A stretch of DNA of 64,000 nucleotides from Pseudomonas izuensis (GTDB lineage Bacteria > Pseudomonadota > Gammaproteobacteria > Pseudomonadales > Pseudomonadaceae). The notes beneath the pieces are model-generated. The model ran no database searches. It worked only from the letters and a program-made list of their open reading frames with translations, and was not told where the DNA came from. How positions within the stretch are numbered: the stretch's first letter is position 1; each line of letters opens with the position of its first letter. A program made the translations under genes and the position numbers. The DNA lies in NCBI RefSeq assembly GCF_009861505.1, contig NZ_WTFT01000004.1, positions 78,799-142,798 on the forward strand, read 5' to 3'. This document shows positions 1 to 11,961 of the stretch, piece by piece.

Positions 1-1484
<1,484 letters not shown>

Positions 1485-1488
<4 letters not shown>

Positions 1489-2474
1489 GGCTTGGCGCCC
1501 CAGCCACCGTCAGGTGCGGCAAAGCGCCAGACGATCGGACGGACCTCGCCATCGGCGCGGGCGCCGTTGTTGTTGTCGACGCCGATCCAGGCGCCCTCGG
1601 CGTCCACGACCAGCGCTTCTGCCAGCCCAAAGGGTTGTGGATAACGACGATTTTCCTGCAAAGCCTCATCCGCGAACGACCAGCAGCGCTCGACCTTGGC
1701 CGTCACCGTATCGCGCCGGCAAATTTGGTAGACATTGCGCTCCAGTGTGAACAACTTGCCATTGAACAGCGCCAGATCGGCGAAATCCCGTGGTCTCGCC
1801 CTGGCGCCAGGAAATTGTGCCGGTTGCATTTCCATGCCCGCTTCGCTCAGCAACACACAACCGCCGTCACAGTCCCAGACCGTTTGCTTGCGCTTGATCA
1901 TCAGCAGACCGCGACCCTCGCGCTCAGCTGCCAGCCATAGCTGATCACCGGCCGGATTGATCGCCAGGCCTTCAAACACTGCATTGAAATGCAAAAGCAG
2001 GCCGCTGGCCCTTGCTTCGCGTACCAGCAGTGGAGAAATTTTCAACCACGATGCAGGGCCGGCAGGCGGGATTTGCAGCACTGCCGCGTGGGCCTCGCTG
2101 ACAACGTAGCGGTTGCCAGCGTTGTCGCAGGTGATGCCTTCGAAATCCAGGTCACCGCCACGGATGAACGATGCCGCCAAGACCCGAACGCGTATGCCCC
2201 ATGGCAATCCACTGTCTGGCACTGGAGGAACATCGATCCCCACCGCTTGCGCGCGCCAAGTGCCGTCGCCGGTTTCGAGGCGGTAGATCTGATCGTCGTC
2301 GCGGTCGGAAACCGTCCACAACTCCTTGCCGCACTGGGCCAACCCGGACAGGTTGCCACCGCGCATACCATCGACGGCATGCTCGGACAACATCCGCAAC
2401 TGCGGGATCGGCTCGGCGGACACCGTGATCGAGGTCAGCAGCAACGCACACGCCAGGGCAAAGCCCAGACGCAT
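1485..2474 (-). CDS. Secreted esterase-like activity of phytase family protein
   Basis: A 329-residue protein with a clear Sec signal peptide (residues 1-20, MRLGFALACALLLTSITVSA). It has WD/beta-propeller-like blocks such as NLSGLAQCGKELWTVSDRDD, DLDFEGITCDNAGNRYVVSE and WIGVDNNNGARADGEVR. These match the phytase-like esterase domain (PF13449), whose members are probably periplasmic; the actual substrate is not known. Its ATG shares one base with the parE stop (TGATG), and its own stop overlaps the protease gene, so the three read as one tightly coupled unit. Assignment rests on motif recognition, not on a known activity. Confidence 0.8.
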
Positions 2475-4378
2475 CAGCCCAGTACCTCGGCCAGGTTGCC
2501 CTTGGATTCCAGCCAGGTCTTGCGGTCGCCGGCGCGTTTTTTCGCCAGCAGCATGTCCATGATTTCCGACGTTGCTTCGAAATCATCCAGCGTCAGTTGC
2601 ACCAACCGTCGAGTATTTGGGTCCATGGTGGTTTCACGCAGCTGCGGCGGGTTCATTTCGCCCAGGCCTTTGAATCGAGTGACCTGCGGTTTGCCGCGTT
2701 TCTTCTCGGCCACCAGGCGATCGAGGATCCCGTCGCGCTCGGCTTCATCCAGGGCGTAGTAAATCTCTTTGCCGAGGTCGATGCGGTACAGCGGCGGCAT
2801 GGCGACATAGACGTGACCGGCATCGACCAGCGCACGGAAATGCTGGACGAACAGGGCACAGAGCAAGGTCGCAATGTGCAGACCGTCGGAGTCGGCGTCG
2901 GCGAGGATGCAGATCTTGCCGTAGCGCAACTGACTCATATCCGCAGCACCCGGATCGACACCGATCGCCACGGCAATGTTGTGCACTTCCTGACTGGCCA
3001 GCACTTCGCTGCCGTCGACTTCCCAGGTATTGAGGATCTTGCCGCGCAACGGCAGGATCGCCTGGAACTCTTTATCCCGCGCCTGCTTGGCCGAGCCGCC
3101 GGCAGAGTCACCTTCGACCAGGAACAACTCGGAGCGCATAGGGTCCTGCCCGGCGCAATCGGCAAGCTTGCCCGGCAACGCCGGCCCCTGGGTAATGCGC
3201 TTGCGCTCGACCTTCTTGCTGGCCTTCAAACGCCGGCCGGCGTTGTTGATCGCCAGTTCGGCCAGCAGCAGGCCGGTTTCAGGATTGGCGTTGAGCCACA
3301 GGCTGAAGGCATCCTTGACCACGCCGGAGACGAACGCCGCCGCCTCGCGGGATGACAGGCGCTCCTTGGTCTGGCCGGAAAATTGCGGTTCCTGCATCTT
3401 CATCGACAGCACGAAGGCGACACGCTCCCAGACGTCTTCCGGCGCCAGCTTCACACCGCGCGGCAACAGGCTGCGGAATTCGCAGAACTCGCGCATGGCG
3501 TCGAGCAATCCCTGACGCAGACCGTTGACGTGCGTACCGCCCTGGGCGGTCGGGATCAGGTTGACGTAGCTTTCCTGCACCGCGTCGCCACCTTCCGGCA
3601 GCCACAGCAGCGCCCAGTCCACCGCCTCCTTGTTACCGGCCAGGCTGCCGCAGAACGGTTCGTCCGGCAGACGCTCGAACTCGCTGACGGCGTCGACCAG
3701 ATAGGAGCGCAAGCCGTCTTCGTAATGCCACTCGACTTTCTCGCCGGTGGCCTTGTCTTCAAAACTGACCAGCAGCCCCGGGCACAATACGGCCTTGGCC
3801 TTGAGCACGTGCTTGAGGCGGCTGATGGAGAATTTCGGCGAATCAAAGTATTTCGGGTCCGGGGCAAAGAACACGCTGGTGCCGGTGTTGCGCTTGCCAA
3901 CCGTACCGACAACTTCCAGCTCGGTGGCCTTGTAGCCATCCTTGAAGGTCATCTGGTATTCGTTGCCGTCACGCTTTACGCGCACCCGGACTTCAGTCGA
4001 CAGGGCGTTAACCACCGAAATACCCACCCCGTGCAGACCGCCGGAGAACTGGTAGTTCTTGTTGGAAAACTTGCCACCGGCATGAAGCTTGGTAAGGATC
4101 AGTTCGACGCCCGACACGCCTTCTTCGGGGTGAATGTCCACTGGCATGCCGCGGCCATCATCGCTGACTTCCAGCGAGTGATCGGCGTGCAGGATGACCT
4201 GCACCGATTTGGCATGCCCCGCCAAGGCTTCGTCGACGCTGTTGTCGATGACTTCCTGGGCCAGGTGGTTCGGCCGGCTGGTGTCGGTGTACATGCCGGG
4301 GCGCTTGCGCACCGGGTCGAGGCCCGAGAGGACTTCGATGGCGTCGGCGTTATAAGAGCTAGCGCTGGGAGTGGCCAT
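2474..4378 (-). CDS. parE: DNA topoisomerase IV subunit B
   Basis: ParE is the ATPase subunit of topoisomerase IV. The 634-residue length is normal for the family. The N-terminal GHKL ATPase domain shows EVIDNSVDEALAGHA and the glycine-rich GGLHGVGISVVNAL. The TOPRIM domain shows LVEGDSAGGSAKQ and LADADSDGLHI, which hold the metal-binding acidic residues. The C-terminus has the conserved RFKGLGEMNPPQL segment. The start is ATG at 4378. Downstream it is coupled to the phytase-like gene through a TGATG junction, and yqiA lies upstream on the same strand, the arrangement also seen in Escherichia coli (yqiA-parE). Confidence 0.98.
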   Translation of the reverse strand: MATPSASSYNADAIEVLSGLDPVRKRPGMYTDTSRPNHLAQEVIDNSVDEALAGHAKSVQVILHADHSLEVSDDGRGMPVDIHPEEGVSGVELILTKLHAGGKFSNKNYQFSGGLHGVGISVVNALSTEVRVRVKRDGNEYQMTFKDGYKATELEVVGTVGKRNTGTSVFFAPDPKYFDSPKFSISRLKHVLKAKAVLCPGLLVSFEDKATGEKVEWHYEDGLRSYLVDAVSEFERLPDEPFCGSLAGNKEAVDWALLWLPEGGDAVQESYVNLIPTAQGGTHVNGLRQGLLDAMREFCEFRSLLPRGVKLAPEDVWERVAFVLSMKMQEPQFSGQTKERLSSREAAAFVSGVVKDAFSLWLNANPETGLLLAELAINNAGRRLKASKKVERKRITQGPALPGKLADCAGQDPMRSELFLVEGDSAGGSAKQARDKEFQAILPLRGKILNTWEVDGSEVLASQEVHNIAVAIGVDPGAADMSQLRYGKICILADADSDGLHIATLLCALFVQHFRALVDAGHVYVAMPPLYRIDLGKEIYYALDEAERDGILDRLVAEKKRGKPQVTRFKGLGEMNPPQLRETTMDPNTRRLVQLTLDDFEATSEIMDMLLAKKRAGDRKTWLESKGNLAEVLG

Positions 4379-4453
4379 GGGGTCTCGTCGTCCTTCAGTG
4401 AAAAGCTGTTCAGTAAAAAAGGTTCAGTACAAAGGGGCAACGTCGCCCTGAAA

Positions 4454-5062
4454 TCAGAGCGCCGCGAAATCAATCGCCTGATACACATCTGCGCCGATGC
4501 CGGCAAAGCTCAGCATGGCGGGAAGCTGTGTGGCGAACCCTTGAAAACCATGGTCGCCACCGGCCTGGATACGCAAGGCGCAAGCCCGGTAATACTGCTG
4601 GGCGAGGCGATAGTCCAGCGTTTCGTCCCCGGTCTGCAACCACACCTGATAGCGATGTGGGTCCTGTGGCGCCGGCACTTCCAGCTCGGCAAGGGCCGTC
4701 ACGTGGTCGTGAGTCAGCTCCCAGGTCTCATCTGTATACAGGTTTTTCTGTGTTCCCAGAAATCCGTCGAACATCCGGTGCGGGCTGACGGCAGGGTTGA
4801 TCAACAGGGCTTTCAGGCCATGGCGCTCGGCCAGGTGAGTCGCATAGTAGCCGCCGAGCGAGCTGCCGACCAGTAATGGCCGACCGAGCCCGGCGATCGC
4901 CTGTTCCAGCTGACCGATGGCCTCACGGGGATGGTGATGCAAAGCCGGCACGCGCAAACGATCGCTCAAGCCCAGCCGTTCCATCACCTGGCTCAACTGA
5001 GTGGCCTTTTGCGATGCAGGCGCGCTGTTGAAACCGTGGATGTAAAGGATCGAGCCGGACAT
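4454..5062 (-). CDS. yqiA: YqiA-type alpha/beta-hydrolase esterase
   Basis: A 202-residue cytoplasmic esterase of the UPF0227/YqiA family. The protein opens with ILYIHGFNSAPAS (oxyanion-hole region), carries the nucleophile elbow VGSSLGGYYATHL, and ends with a catalytic histidine in GGDHGFQGF. ATG at 5062 is chosen over a longer frame reaching 5182, because the extension enters a REP hairpin and the protein aligns from MSGSILYIHG. It lies between cpdA and parE, an order conserved in gammaproteobacteria. The substrate is not established; E. coli YqiA hydrolyses short acyl esters in vitro. Confidence 0.92.
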   Translation of the reverse strand: MSGSILYIHGFNSAPASQKATQLSQVMERLGLSDRLRVPALHHHPREAIGQLEQAIAGLGRPLLVGSSLGGYYATHLAERHGLKALLINPAVSPHRMFDGFLGTQKNLYTDETWELTHDHVTALAELEVPAPQDPHRYQVWLQTGDETLDYRLAQQYYRACALRIQAGGDHGFQGFATQLPAMLSFAGIGADVYQAIDFAAL

Positions 5063-5140
5063 GGGGACTCCCTGAGCGTCGGGTAAAGAGACGGAGTTTA
5101 CAGGGACTTTGTCGCATTGGGTGCCGATGAAATGCGATCC

Positions 5141-5232
5141 CTGTAGGAGCTGGCTTGCCAGCGAAGGCGGATTTTCAAACAAGACTGATGGTGAACGTGA
5201 CGGCCTCTTCGCTGGCGAGCCAGCTCCTACAG
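5141..5232. repeat. REP element pair (GTAGGAGCTGGC family)
   Basis: Two inverted copies of a Pseudomonas REP sequence lie between the 5' end of yqiA and the 3' end of cpdA. The left copy reads TGTAGGAGCTGGCTTGCCAG and the right copy is its reverse complement with small changes. About 30 bases separate them. Each arm can also form its own hairpin. This is the same sequence family as the elements at 19391 and 54113. Confidence 0.9.
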
Positions 5233-5241
5233 ATAGATGTG

Positions 5242-6057
5242 TCAGTAGCCGTTGGAGCCGTAATCGACCTGGAAGTCGAACCCGGTGACGCGCTCCACGC
5301 CAGTTTCGAACTGGCCATCGGGCAACAGCCGCAGCCAGCGATACCCCGGCGCCTGCTCGCCGACCTTGAAATCGTCGCTGCCCGGCTCGAATTGAATGCA
5401 GGTCGAAGGCGAAGCCATCAGACGCACATCGTTACGCATTTGATCGATTTCCTGATGCACATGCCCCCACAGCACGGCACGGACTTGCGGAAAACGATCC
5501 AGTACGTCGAAAAAAGCCTCCGGGTTGCGTAATCCGATAGGCTCCATCCACGCACAGCCGATCGACACCGGGTGATGGTGAAAACACACCAGGTGATGCC
5601 GCTCAGGCGCCTCGCTCAACGAGCGGGCCAGCAACTGCAACTGCTCGTCCTGCAAATACCCCGGTACCGAGCCCGGCACCGCCGAATCGAGCAACGTGAC
5701 CCGCCAGTTGCCGATATCCACTACCGGTTCCAGCAACGCACTTTGCACCGCGGCTTCGGCCATGATCCGCGGTTCGTCGTGATTGCCGGGAATCCAGCGT
5801 GTCGGCGCATCAAGCTGTCGGGTCAGCTCTCGAAACTGTTGATAGGACTCCAGCGTGCCGTCCTGGGACAGATCCCCGGTTGCCAGGATCAGATCAATGC
5901 AGGGTTGCTGCGCGCGCACCAGCTCGATGACTTTTTGCAGACTGTCGCGGGTATTCATGCCCAGCAGCGTGCCGTCTGCCTCTGCAAACAGGTGGCTGTC
6001 GGACAGTTGCACCAGCAACGCCGGATCGGCGGTGGTCAATGCGGATACGCTCGACAA
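5242..6057 (-). CDS. cpdA: 3',5'-cyclic-AMP phosphodiesterase
   Basis: CpdA hydrolyses cAMP to AMP and limits Vfr/CRP signalling. It is a class III metallophosphoesterase with the full metal-ligand set: LSDSHLF, ATGDLSQDG, GNHDEP, FHHHPV and WGHVHQE. I place the start at TTG 6057 (protein about 271 residues), because GGGAG lies 7 bases upstream and the homologous region begins there (SSVSALTTADPALLVQLSD). A further TTG at 6102 would add 15 residues without a good ribosome binding site. It is the usual neighbour of yqiB and nudF. Confidence 0.93.
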   Translation of the reverse strand: MSSVSALTTADPALLVQLSDSHLFAEADGTLLGMNTRDSLQKVIELVRAQQPCIDLILATGDLSQDGTLESYQQFRELTRQLDAPTRWIPGNHDEPRIMAEAAVQSALLEPVVDIGNWRVTLLDSAVPGSVPGYLQDEQLQLLARSLSEAPERHHLVCFHHHPVSIGCAWMEPIGLRNPEAFFDVLDRFPQVRAVLWGHVHQEIDQMRNDVRLMASPSTCIQFEPGSDDFKVGEQAPGYRWLRLLPDGQFETGVERVTGFDFQVDYGSNGY

Positions 6058-6156
6058 ATCGTTCTCCCAGGGCGCGATCACGAGAATGAAGGAATGGCGC
6101 AATTATGCTGGGGGATGCTCGAAAGGGGAAACCTGCGAACCTGACGCAGTTCACAA

Positions 6157-6609
6157 CTAACGTACGACTTCGTACTCATGCCCCAGCGCCAGGCAATGGC
6201 TCAGCCATTCGCCCAGAAACATGTTCAGCTGGGCTTTTTCGTCGGGCTGGTGCATCGAGGCGTTCGGGTAAGGATAGATCCCGCGAAAGCGTCGTGCATG
6301 CTCGGCACTGACCACTTCGGCCATGCAGGCATCGTGATAGACCTGAACTTCCAGTTGCGGCACCGGCAGCCAGGGCAGGCTGTGTTCCTGGCGCACTTGC
6401 AGGGTCGTGGTGTACGGACAGACTTGCAGCACCTCCAGCGCCAGCACGCCGAGCATCTGCTCGCCGTGGGTCACGGCGATGCGCCGCGCCGCCGGCTCGC
6501 TGCGCATGTCCGGCAGCAGTCGCATCAGGCGCGCGTAGTTCGCCTCGCAGGACGCTTGCAGCCCCACCAGATCCACCCGATAGCGATCGCGCAGCTTGTT
6601 TACGACCAT
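6157..6609 (-). CDS. yqiB: DUF1249 family protein (YqiB)
   Basis: A 150-residue protein of the DUF1249/YqiB family, recognised from the RDRYRVDLVGLQASCEANYA opening, the central QVCPYTTTLQVRQ block and the C-terminal LNMFLGEWLSHCLALGHE. No catalytic motif is apparent and no function is established. The ATG at 6609 overlaps the last 10 bases of nudF, so the two are translationally coupled. Constant linkage with nudF and cpdA suggests a role in nucleotide turnover or cAMP metabolism, but this is inference. Confidence 0.9.
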   Translation of the reverse strand: MVVNKLRDRYRVDLVGLQASCEANYARLMRLLPDMRSEPAARRIAVTHGEQMLGVLALEVLQVCPYTTTLQVRQEHSLPWLPVPQLEVQVYHDACMAEVVSAEHARRFRGIYPYPNASMHQPDEKAQLNMFLGEWLSHCLALGHEYEVVR

Positions 6610-7217
6610 AACCCCCTCACTTCAACGCGATTCAAAGCCAGCCACTGCAAGGCAATGATGCTGGCCGCGTTGGAAATACGTCCGTCGCGTACGGCTTGCA
6701 AGGCATCTTCAAAAGCCCACACCGTGACGCGGATATCTTCTGCCTCTTCCTCCAGCCCATGCAGGCCGCCGACCCCGGTTGTCTCGCAACGCCCCAGGTA
6801 CAAATGCACGAACTCATTACTGCCGCCCGGCGATGGAAAATACTTGGTCATCGGCCATAGCGCCCCGAATACAAGCCCAGCTTCCTCCTGCCCTTCGCGG
6901 TGAGCAACTTCTTCCGGCACTTCTTCCCTATCGATCAGACCAGCGACCAGTTCGATCAGCCACGGATTGTCGGTCTTGCCCATGGCGCCAACGCGAAACT
7001 GCTCGATCAACACCACTTCGTCGCGCTGCGGATCGTAGGGCAGCACACACACTGCATCGTGACGGACAAACAATTCACGATGGATTTCACGACTCATGCC
7101 CCCGGCGAACAATTCGTGACGCAAGTGCAAACGATCGAGCTTGTAGAAGCCCTCGAAACACTTTTCGCGCCGAACGATATCGATAGCGGTCGGAATGGCG
7201 TTGGCAAAATCGGTCAT
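6600..7217 (-). CDS. nudF: ADP-ribose diphosphatase (Nudix)
   Basis: NudF cleaves ADP-ribose to AMP and ribose 5-phosphate. The 205-residue protein has the Nudix box GLIDREEVPEEVAHREGQEEAGL-type helix around residues 94-116; its hydrophobic position before QEE is glycine. The N-terminal half has the YKLDRLHLRHELF segment typical of ADPRase dimers, with VCVLPYDPQRDEVVLIEQFR preceding the box. The start is ATG at 7217. It heads a nudF-yqiB-cpdA-yqiA-parE series on the minus strand, the same order as in E. coli. Confidence 0.94.
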   Translation of the reverse strand: MTDFANAIPTAIDIVRREKCFEGFYKLDRLHLRHELFAGGMSREIHRELFVRHDAVCVLPYDPQRDEVVLIEQFRVGAMGKTDNPWLIELVAGLIDREEVPEEVAHREGQEEAGLVFGALWPMTKYFPSPGGSNEFVHLYLGRCETTGVGGLHGLEEEAEDIRVTVWAFEDALQAVRDGRISNAASIIALQWLALNRVEVRGLWS

Positions 7218-7431
7218 GACAATCCTCGTTACTTCACATCCGTTACGAGGCTCCAGCCTCGACTTCGCGCCATCCTAACGCGCCCGTGACGTTTGATGCA
7301 GCCCCTTTCCCGTCAGCGGGATAGACGGTGAGGACGAAACCCACTCTAATTAGCTTAGTGGCGAACTGACTGCTCCGTTAAGAGTCGAAGCGGGTAACTT
7401 TTTGCCTTTCCCTGTTTTATGAAGGACACCC

Positions 7432-8178
7432 ATGTCGCTTTTTAAAATCGCTTCCATGGCCGCCATCGCCCTGACCCTGGGTGCCTGCCAGAGCCTGTTC
7501 CAGCCCAACTATCGAGCGCCGCTGGAAACCACCCGCGACGCTTCCGAACAGCTCAAGCCTGGCTGCACGGACCAGGATTGCCCGCTGGTGAATATCGACA
7601 CCGTGCACTTCCCCGCCGAGCCTGCGCTTGACGGCATCATCGAAAAACGGCTGCTGCAAATGACCCGCACCTCGCCCGACGCCCCGGCGGCGCCGACGCT
7701 GGCAGCCTATCGAGAGCAGTTCTTGCGCAACGCGGGCCCGCGCAATAGCAGCTACTTGCAAGCGAAAGTACGCGAACAGCATGACGGCTTGGTGATTGTG
7801 GAGTTGTCCAGTTACCTGGACACCGGCGGCGCCCATGGCACGCCGGGTCGAGGCTTCATCAACTATTCACGCCAACAGCATAAGGTGCTGACGCTGTCGG
7901 ACATGCTGGTGCCGGGCCAGGAAGAAGCCTTCTGGAAAGCGGCGCAGGTGGCGCACAACAGTTGGCTGATCAGCACCAAGCTCGATCAGGAACCGGAGTT
8001 CGTGAAGAGCTGGCCATTCCAGAAAACCCAGAACGTGGCGCTGACCTACGGTGGGGTGATCCTCAAGTACGAAACCAGCAGCATTGCGCCTTACGCGCTG
8101 GGTCATGTCGAACTGAAGATCCCCTACCCTCGCCTGAACGGCATCCTCAAGCCCGAGCTGTTTCCCGGCCGTAACTGA
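7432..8178 (+). CDS. RsiV-like DUF3298 lipoprotein
   Basis: A 248-residue predicted lipoprotein. The signal peptide MSLFKIASMAAIALTLGAC ends in the lipobox LGAC with C19 as the lipidation site. The C-terminal half has the DUF3298/RsiV signature around YLDTGGAHGTPGRGFINYS and HKVLTLSDMLVPG, ending near VELKIPYPRLNGIL. The family includes the lysozyme-binding anti-sigma factor RsiV, but this protein has no transmembrane anti-sigma region, so it is more likely an envelope protein that binds peptidoglycan or lysozyme. Its 3' end overlaps the 3' end of the convergent cytX by 32 bases. Confidence 0.82.
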   Translation: MSLFKIASMAAIALTLGACQSLFQPNYRAPLETTRDASEQLKPGCTDQDCPLVNIDTVHFPAEPALDGIIEKRLLQMTRTSPDAPAAPTLAAYREQFLRNAGPRNSSYLQAKVREQHDGLVIVELSSYLDTGGAHGTPGRGFINYSRQQHKVLTLSDMLVPGQEEAFWKAAQVAHNSWLISTKLDQEPEFVKSWPFQKTQNVALTYGGVILKYETSSIAPYALGHVELKIPYPRLNGILKPELFPGRN

Positions 8179-9439
8179 AGGCCCGACCCAACACCAACTG
8201 TAGCAGCCCTGCCAGGACCAGTGCCGGCAGGGTGGCGCCGACATCCGGATACAGGTTGGCCAACAGATGATAGGTGCTGATCCCGCCCAGCCAGGCAAGC
8301 AGTGCCGGCCAGCGCAGTGCAGCTGAGGCAACCTGGCCACTGCGCTTGCGCAAGATGAAGTGATCCACCAGCACCACGCCGAACAGCGGCGCGAACACCG
8401 AACCGATCAACAACAGGAAGTTCTGGTACTGAGCCAGGGGCGCCAGCAAGGCGATCAGGGTGCAGACCACGCCGATGGCCAAGGCCAGGTGCTCGACCTT
8501 CAAGCGCAACAGAATCCCGCTGGAGACTGCCGCCGAGTGAATATCGGCAAAGGCGTTTTCCGATTCATCCAGCAAAATCAGCAGCAGCGGAATCCCCAGC
8601 CCGGCACCGGCCAGCGCCAACAGCAAGGCATTGACTTCACCGCTCGGCGCAAACGCCAGGGTGTAGGCCACGCCCAGGCTCATCAACCAGAAATTACCGA
8701 TGAAGAAGCCGATCGCGGTGCCACCGAAGACGTTTTTCGCGCGCTTGCCGAAACGCGAGTAGTCGGCGATCAGCGGCAACCACGACAGCGGCATGGCAAT
8801 GGCAATGTCAAAGCCCACGGCGAACGGCATCGAACCGTCACCGGCTTGCGCCCATAACGCCGCGAGATCAGCCTTGGCGAACAGGTTCCAGGTCAGCCAG
8901 ATGCAGGCGGCCAGCAACAGCCAGATGCCCCACTTGCGCAGGATCTGCCGCACGAAGGTCAGCGGACCGCTGACGGCCAGCAGGGTCGCCAGTGCGCCGA
9001 AGAACAGCGTCCACAGCACCGGATTGGACAACAGGCTGCCTTCGCTGAAGGCACGGGCGCCGAGCAGACTGGCGGCATCGCGCATGACGATGATTTCGAA
9101 CGAGCCCCAACCGATCAATTGCAGCAGGTTCAGCACCGCCGGCAGGCTCGCGCCCCTGGCACCAAGGCTGAGCTTGAGCGCGGCCATCGACGACAGGCCG
9201 GTGTCGCTGCCGATCACGCCGACCGAGGCTAGCAGCAAGACGCCGACCAGCGTGCCAAGGAAAATTGCCAGCAACGAGCCGGACAGGCCAAGACCGGGTG
9301 CGAGCAAGGCACCGGTCTGCAGGACCATCAGGCCGATGCCGAGGGAAAACCACAGGGAAAACAGATCGCGGCCGCCGAACACACGTTTGTCGGTCGGCAC
9401 CGCGATATCGGGGGAGTAAGTGCTGGGTTGAATGCTCAA
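8147..9439 (-). CDS. cytX: Hydroxymethylpyrimidine transporter CytX (NCS1 family)
   Basis: A cytosine/purine permease-family protein of about 430 residues with some twelve membrane segments (for example LFSLWFSLGIGLMVLQTGAL, GLSGSLLAIFLGTLVGVLLL and LVLAGLLQLVLGRAF). It matches the CytX group, inferred to import the thiamine precursor HMP. It lies downstream of thiC on the same strand, which supports that role. The frame is open to 9556, but that extension runs through a REP hairpin. I take TTG at 9439 as the start, with low certainty, because no strong ribosome binding site is visible. It may be read from the riboswitch-controlled thiC transcript. Confidence 0.86.
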   Translation of the reverse strand: MSIQPSTYSPDIAVPTDKRVFGGRDLFSLWFSLGIGLMVLQTGALLAPGLGLSGSLLAIFLGTLVGVLLLASVGVIGSDTGLSSMAALKLSLGARGASLPAVLNLLQLIGWGSFEIIVMRDAASLLGARAFSEGSLLSNPVLWTLFFGALATLLAVSGPLTFVRQILRKWGIWLLLAACIWLTWNLFAKADLAALWAQAGDGSMPFAVGFDIAIAMPLSWLPLIADYSRFGKRAKNVFGGTAIGFFIGNFWLMSLGVAYTLAFAPSGEVNALLLALAGAGLGIPLLLILLDESENAFADIHSAAVSSGILLRLKVEHLALAIGVVCTLIALLAPLAQYQNFLLLIGSVFAPLFGVVLVDHFILRKRSGQVASAALRWPALLAWLGGISTYHLLANLYPDVGATLPALVLAGLLQLVLGRAFSYGRETARA

Positions 9440-9489
9440 GGGTGTTATCTCAGAGGAACATTTGTTGTTTTTTTGATCAGCGCAAATCC

Positions 9490-9557
9490 CGTGGGAGCAA
9501 GGCTTGCCCGCGATGGCGATCTCAAAAACGCCATCGCGGGCAAGCCTTGCTCCCACA
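9490..9557. repeat. REP hairpin between thiC and cytX
   Basis: A near-perfect inverted repeat: GTGGGAGCAAGGCTTGCCCG with CGATGGCG, a short spacer, then its reverse complement. It lies in the roughly 160-base gap between thiC and cytX. It belongs to the same family as the elements at 13402 and 13511. It could stabilise the thiC mRNA 3' end or attenuate read-through into cytX. Confidence 0.9.
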
Positions 9558-9599
9558 AAAAGCAGCGCCAGTCTTGAAAGAATGGCGCTGCAGGCCAGA

Positions 9600-11748
<2,149 letters not shown>

Positions 11749-11961
11749 ACAAGAACGTGGCCAGTCTAGACATAACTGGCAAAGAACGCCAACACCGCTG
11801 CAAACACCATGATGAATGGCGCAATTACCGGGAACGGCAGGATTGTTGCCGAACGAACGCACAACTACACTCGCAACGGCCATGCTGCACGTTGACGCTG
11901 CCTGTGCCGCGCCGTAGCCTTGGCGCTCAAATTATCAGTGTAATTTTCTAGGGATCGCCTC
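11749..11961. other. Intergenic region between THI element and tolC
   Basis: These 213 bases should hold the divergent promoters of the thiC leader and tolC. For tolC, a weak candidate is TTGACG at 11892-11897 with TAGCCT at 11915-11920, a 17-base spacer. No operator dyad or repeat is evident. Confidence 0.35.

Noticed and set aside
7218..7431. A possible structured RNA between nudF and the RsiV-like gene
   Set aside because: Small stems occur (for example GAGGCT-CC-AGCCTC) but they match no riboswitch or sRNA that I recognise, and no terminator supports a separate transcript.
9440..9556. N-terminal extension of cytX through 9556
   Set aside because: It would translate a REP hairpin; the family begins close to the conserved IQPSTYSPDIAVPTDKR segment.
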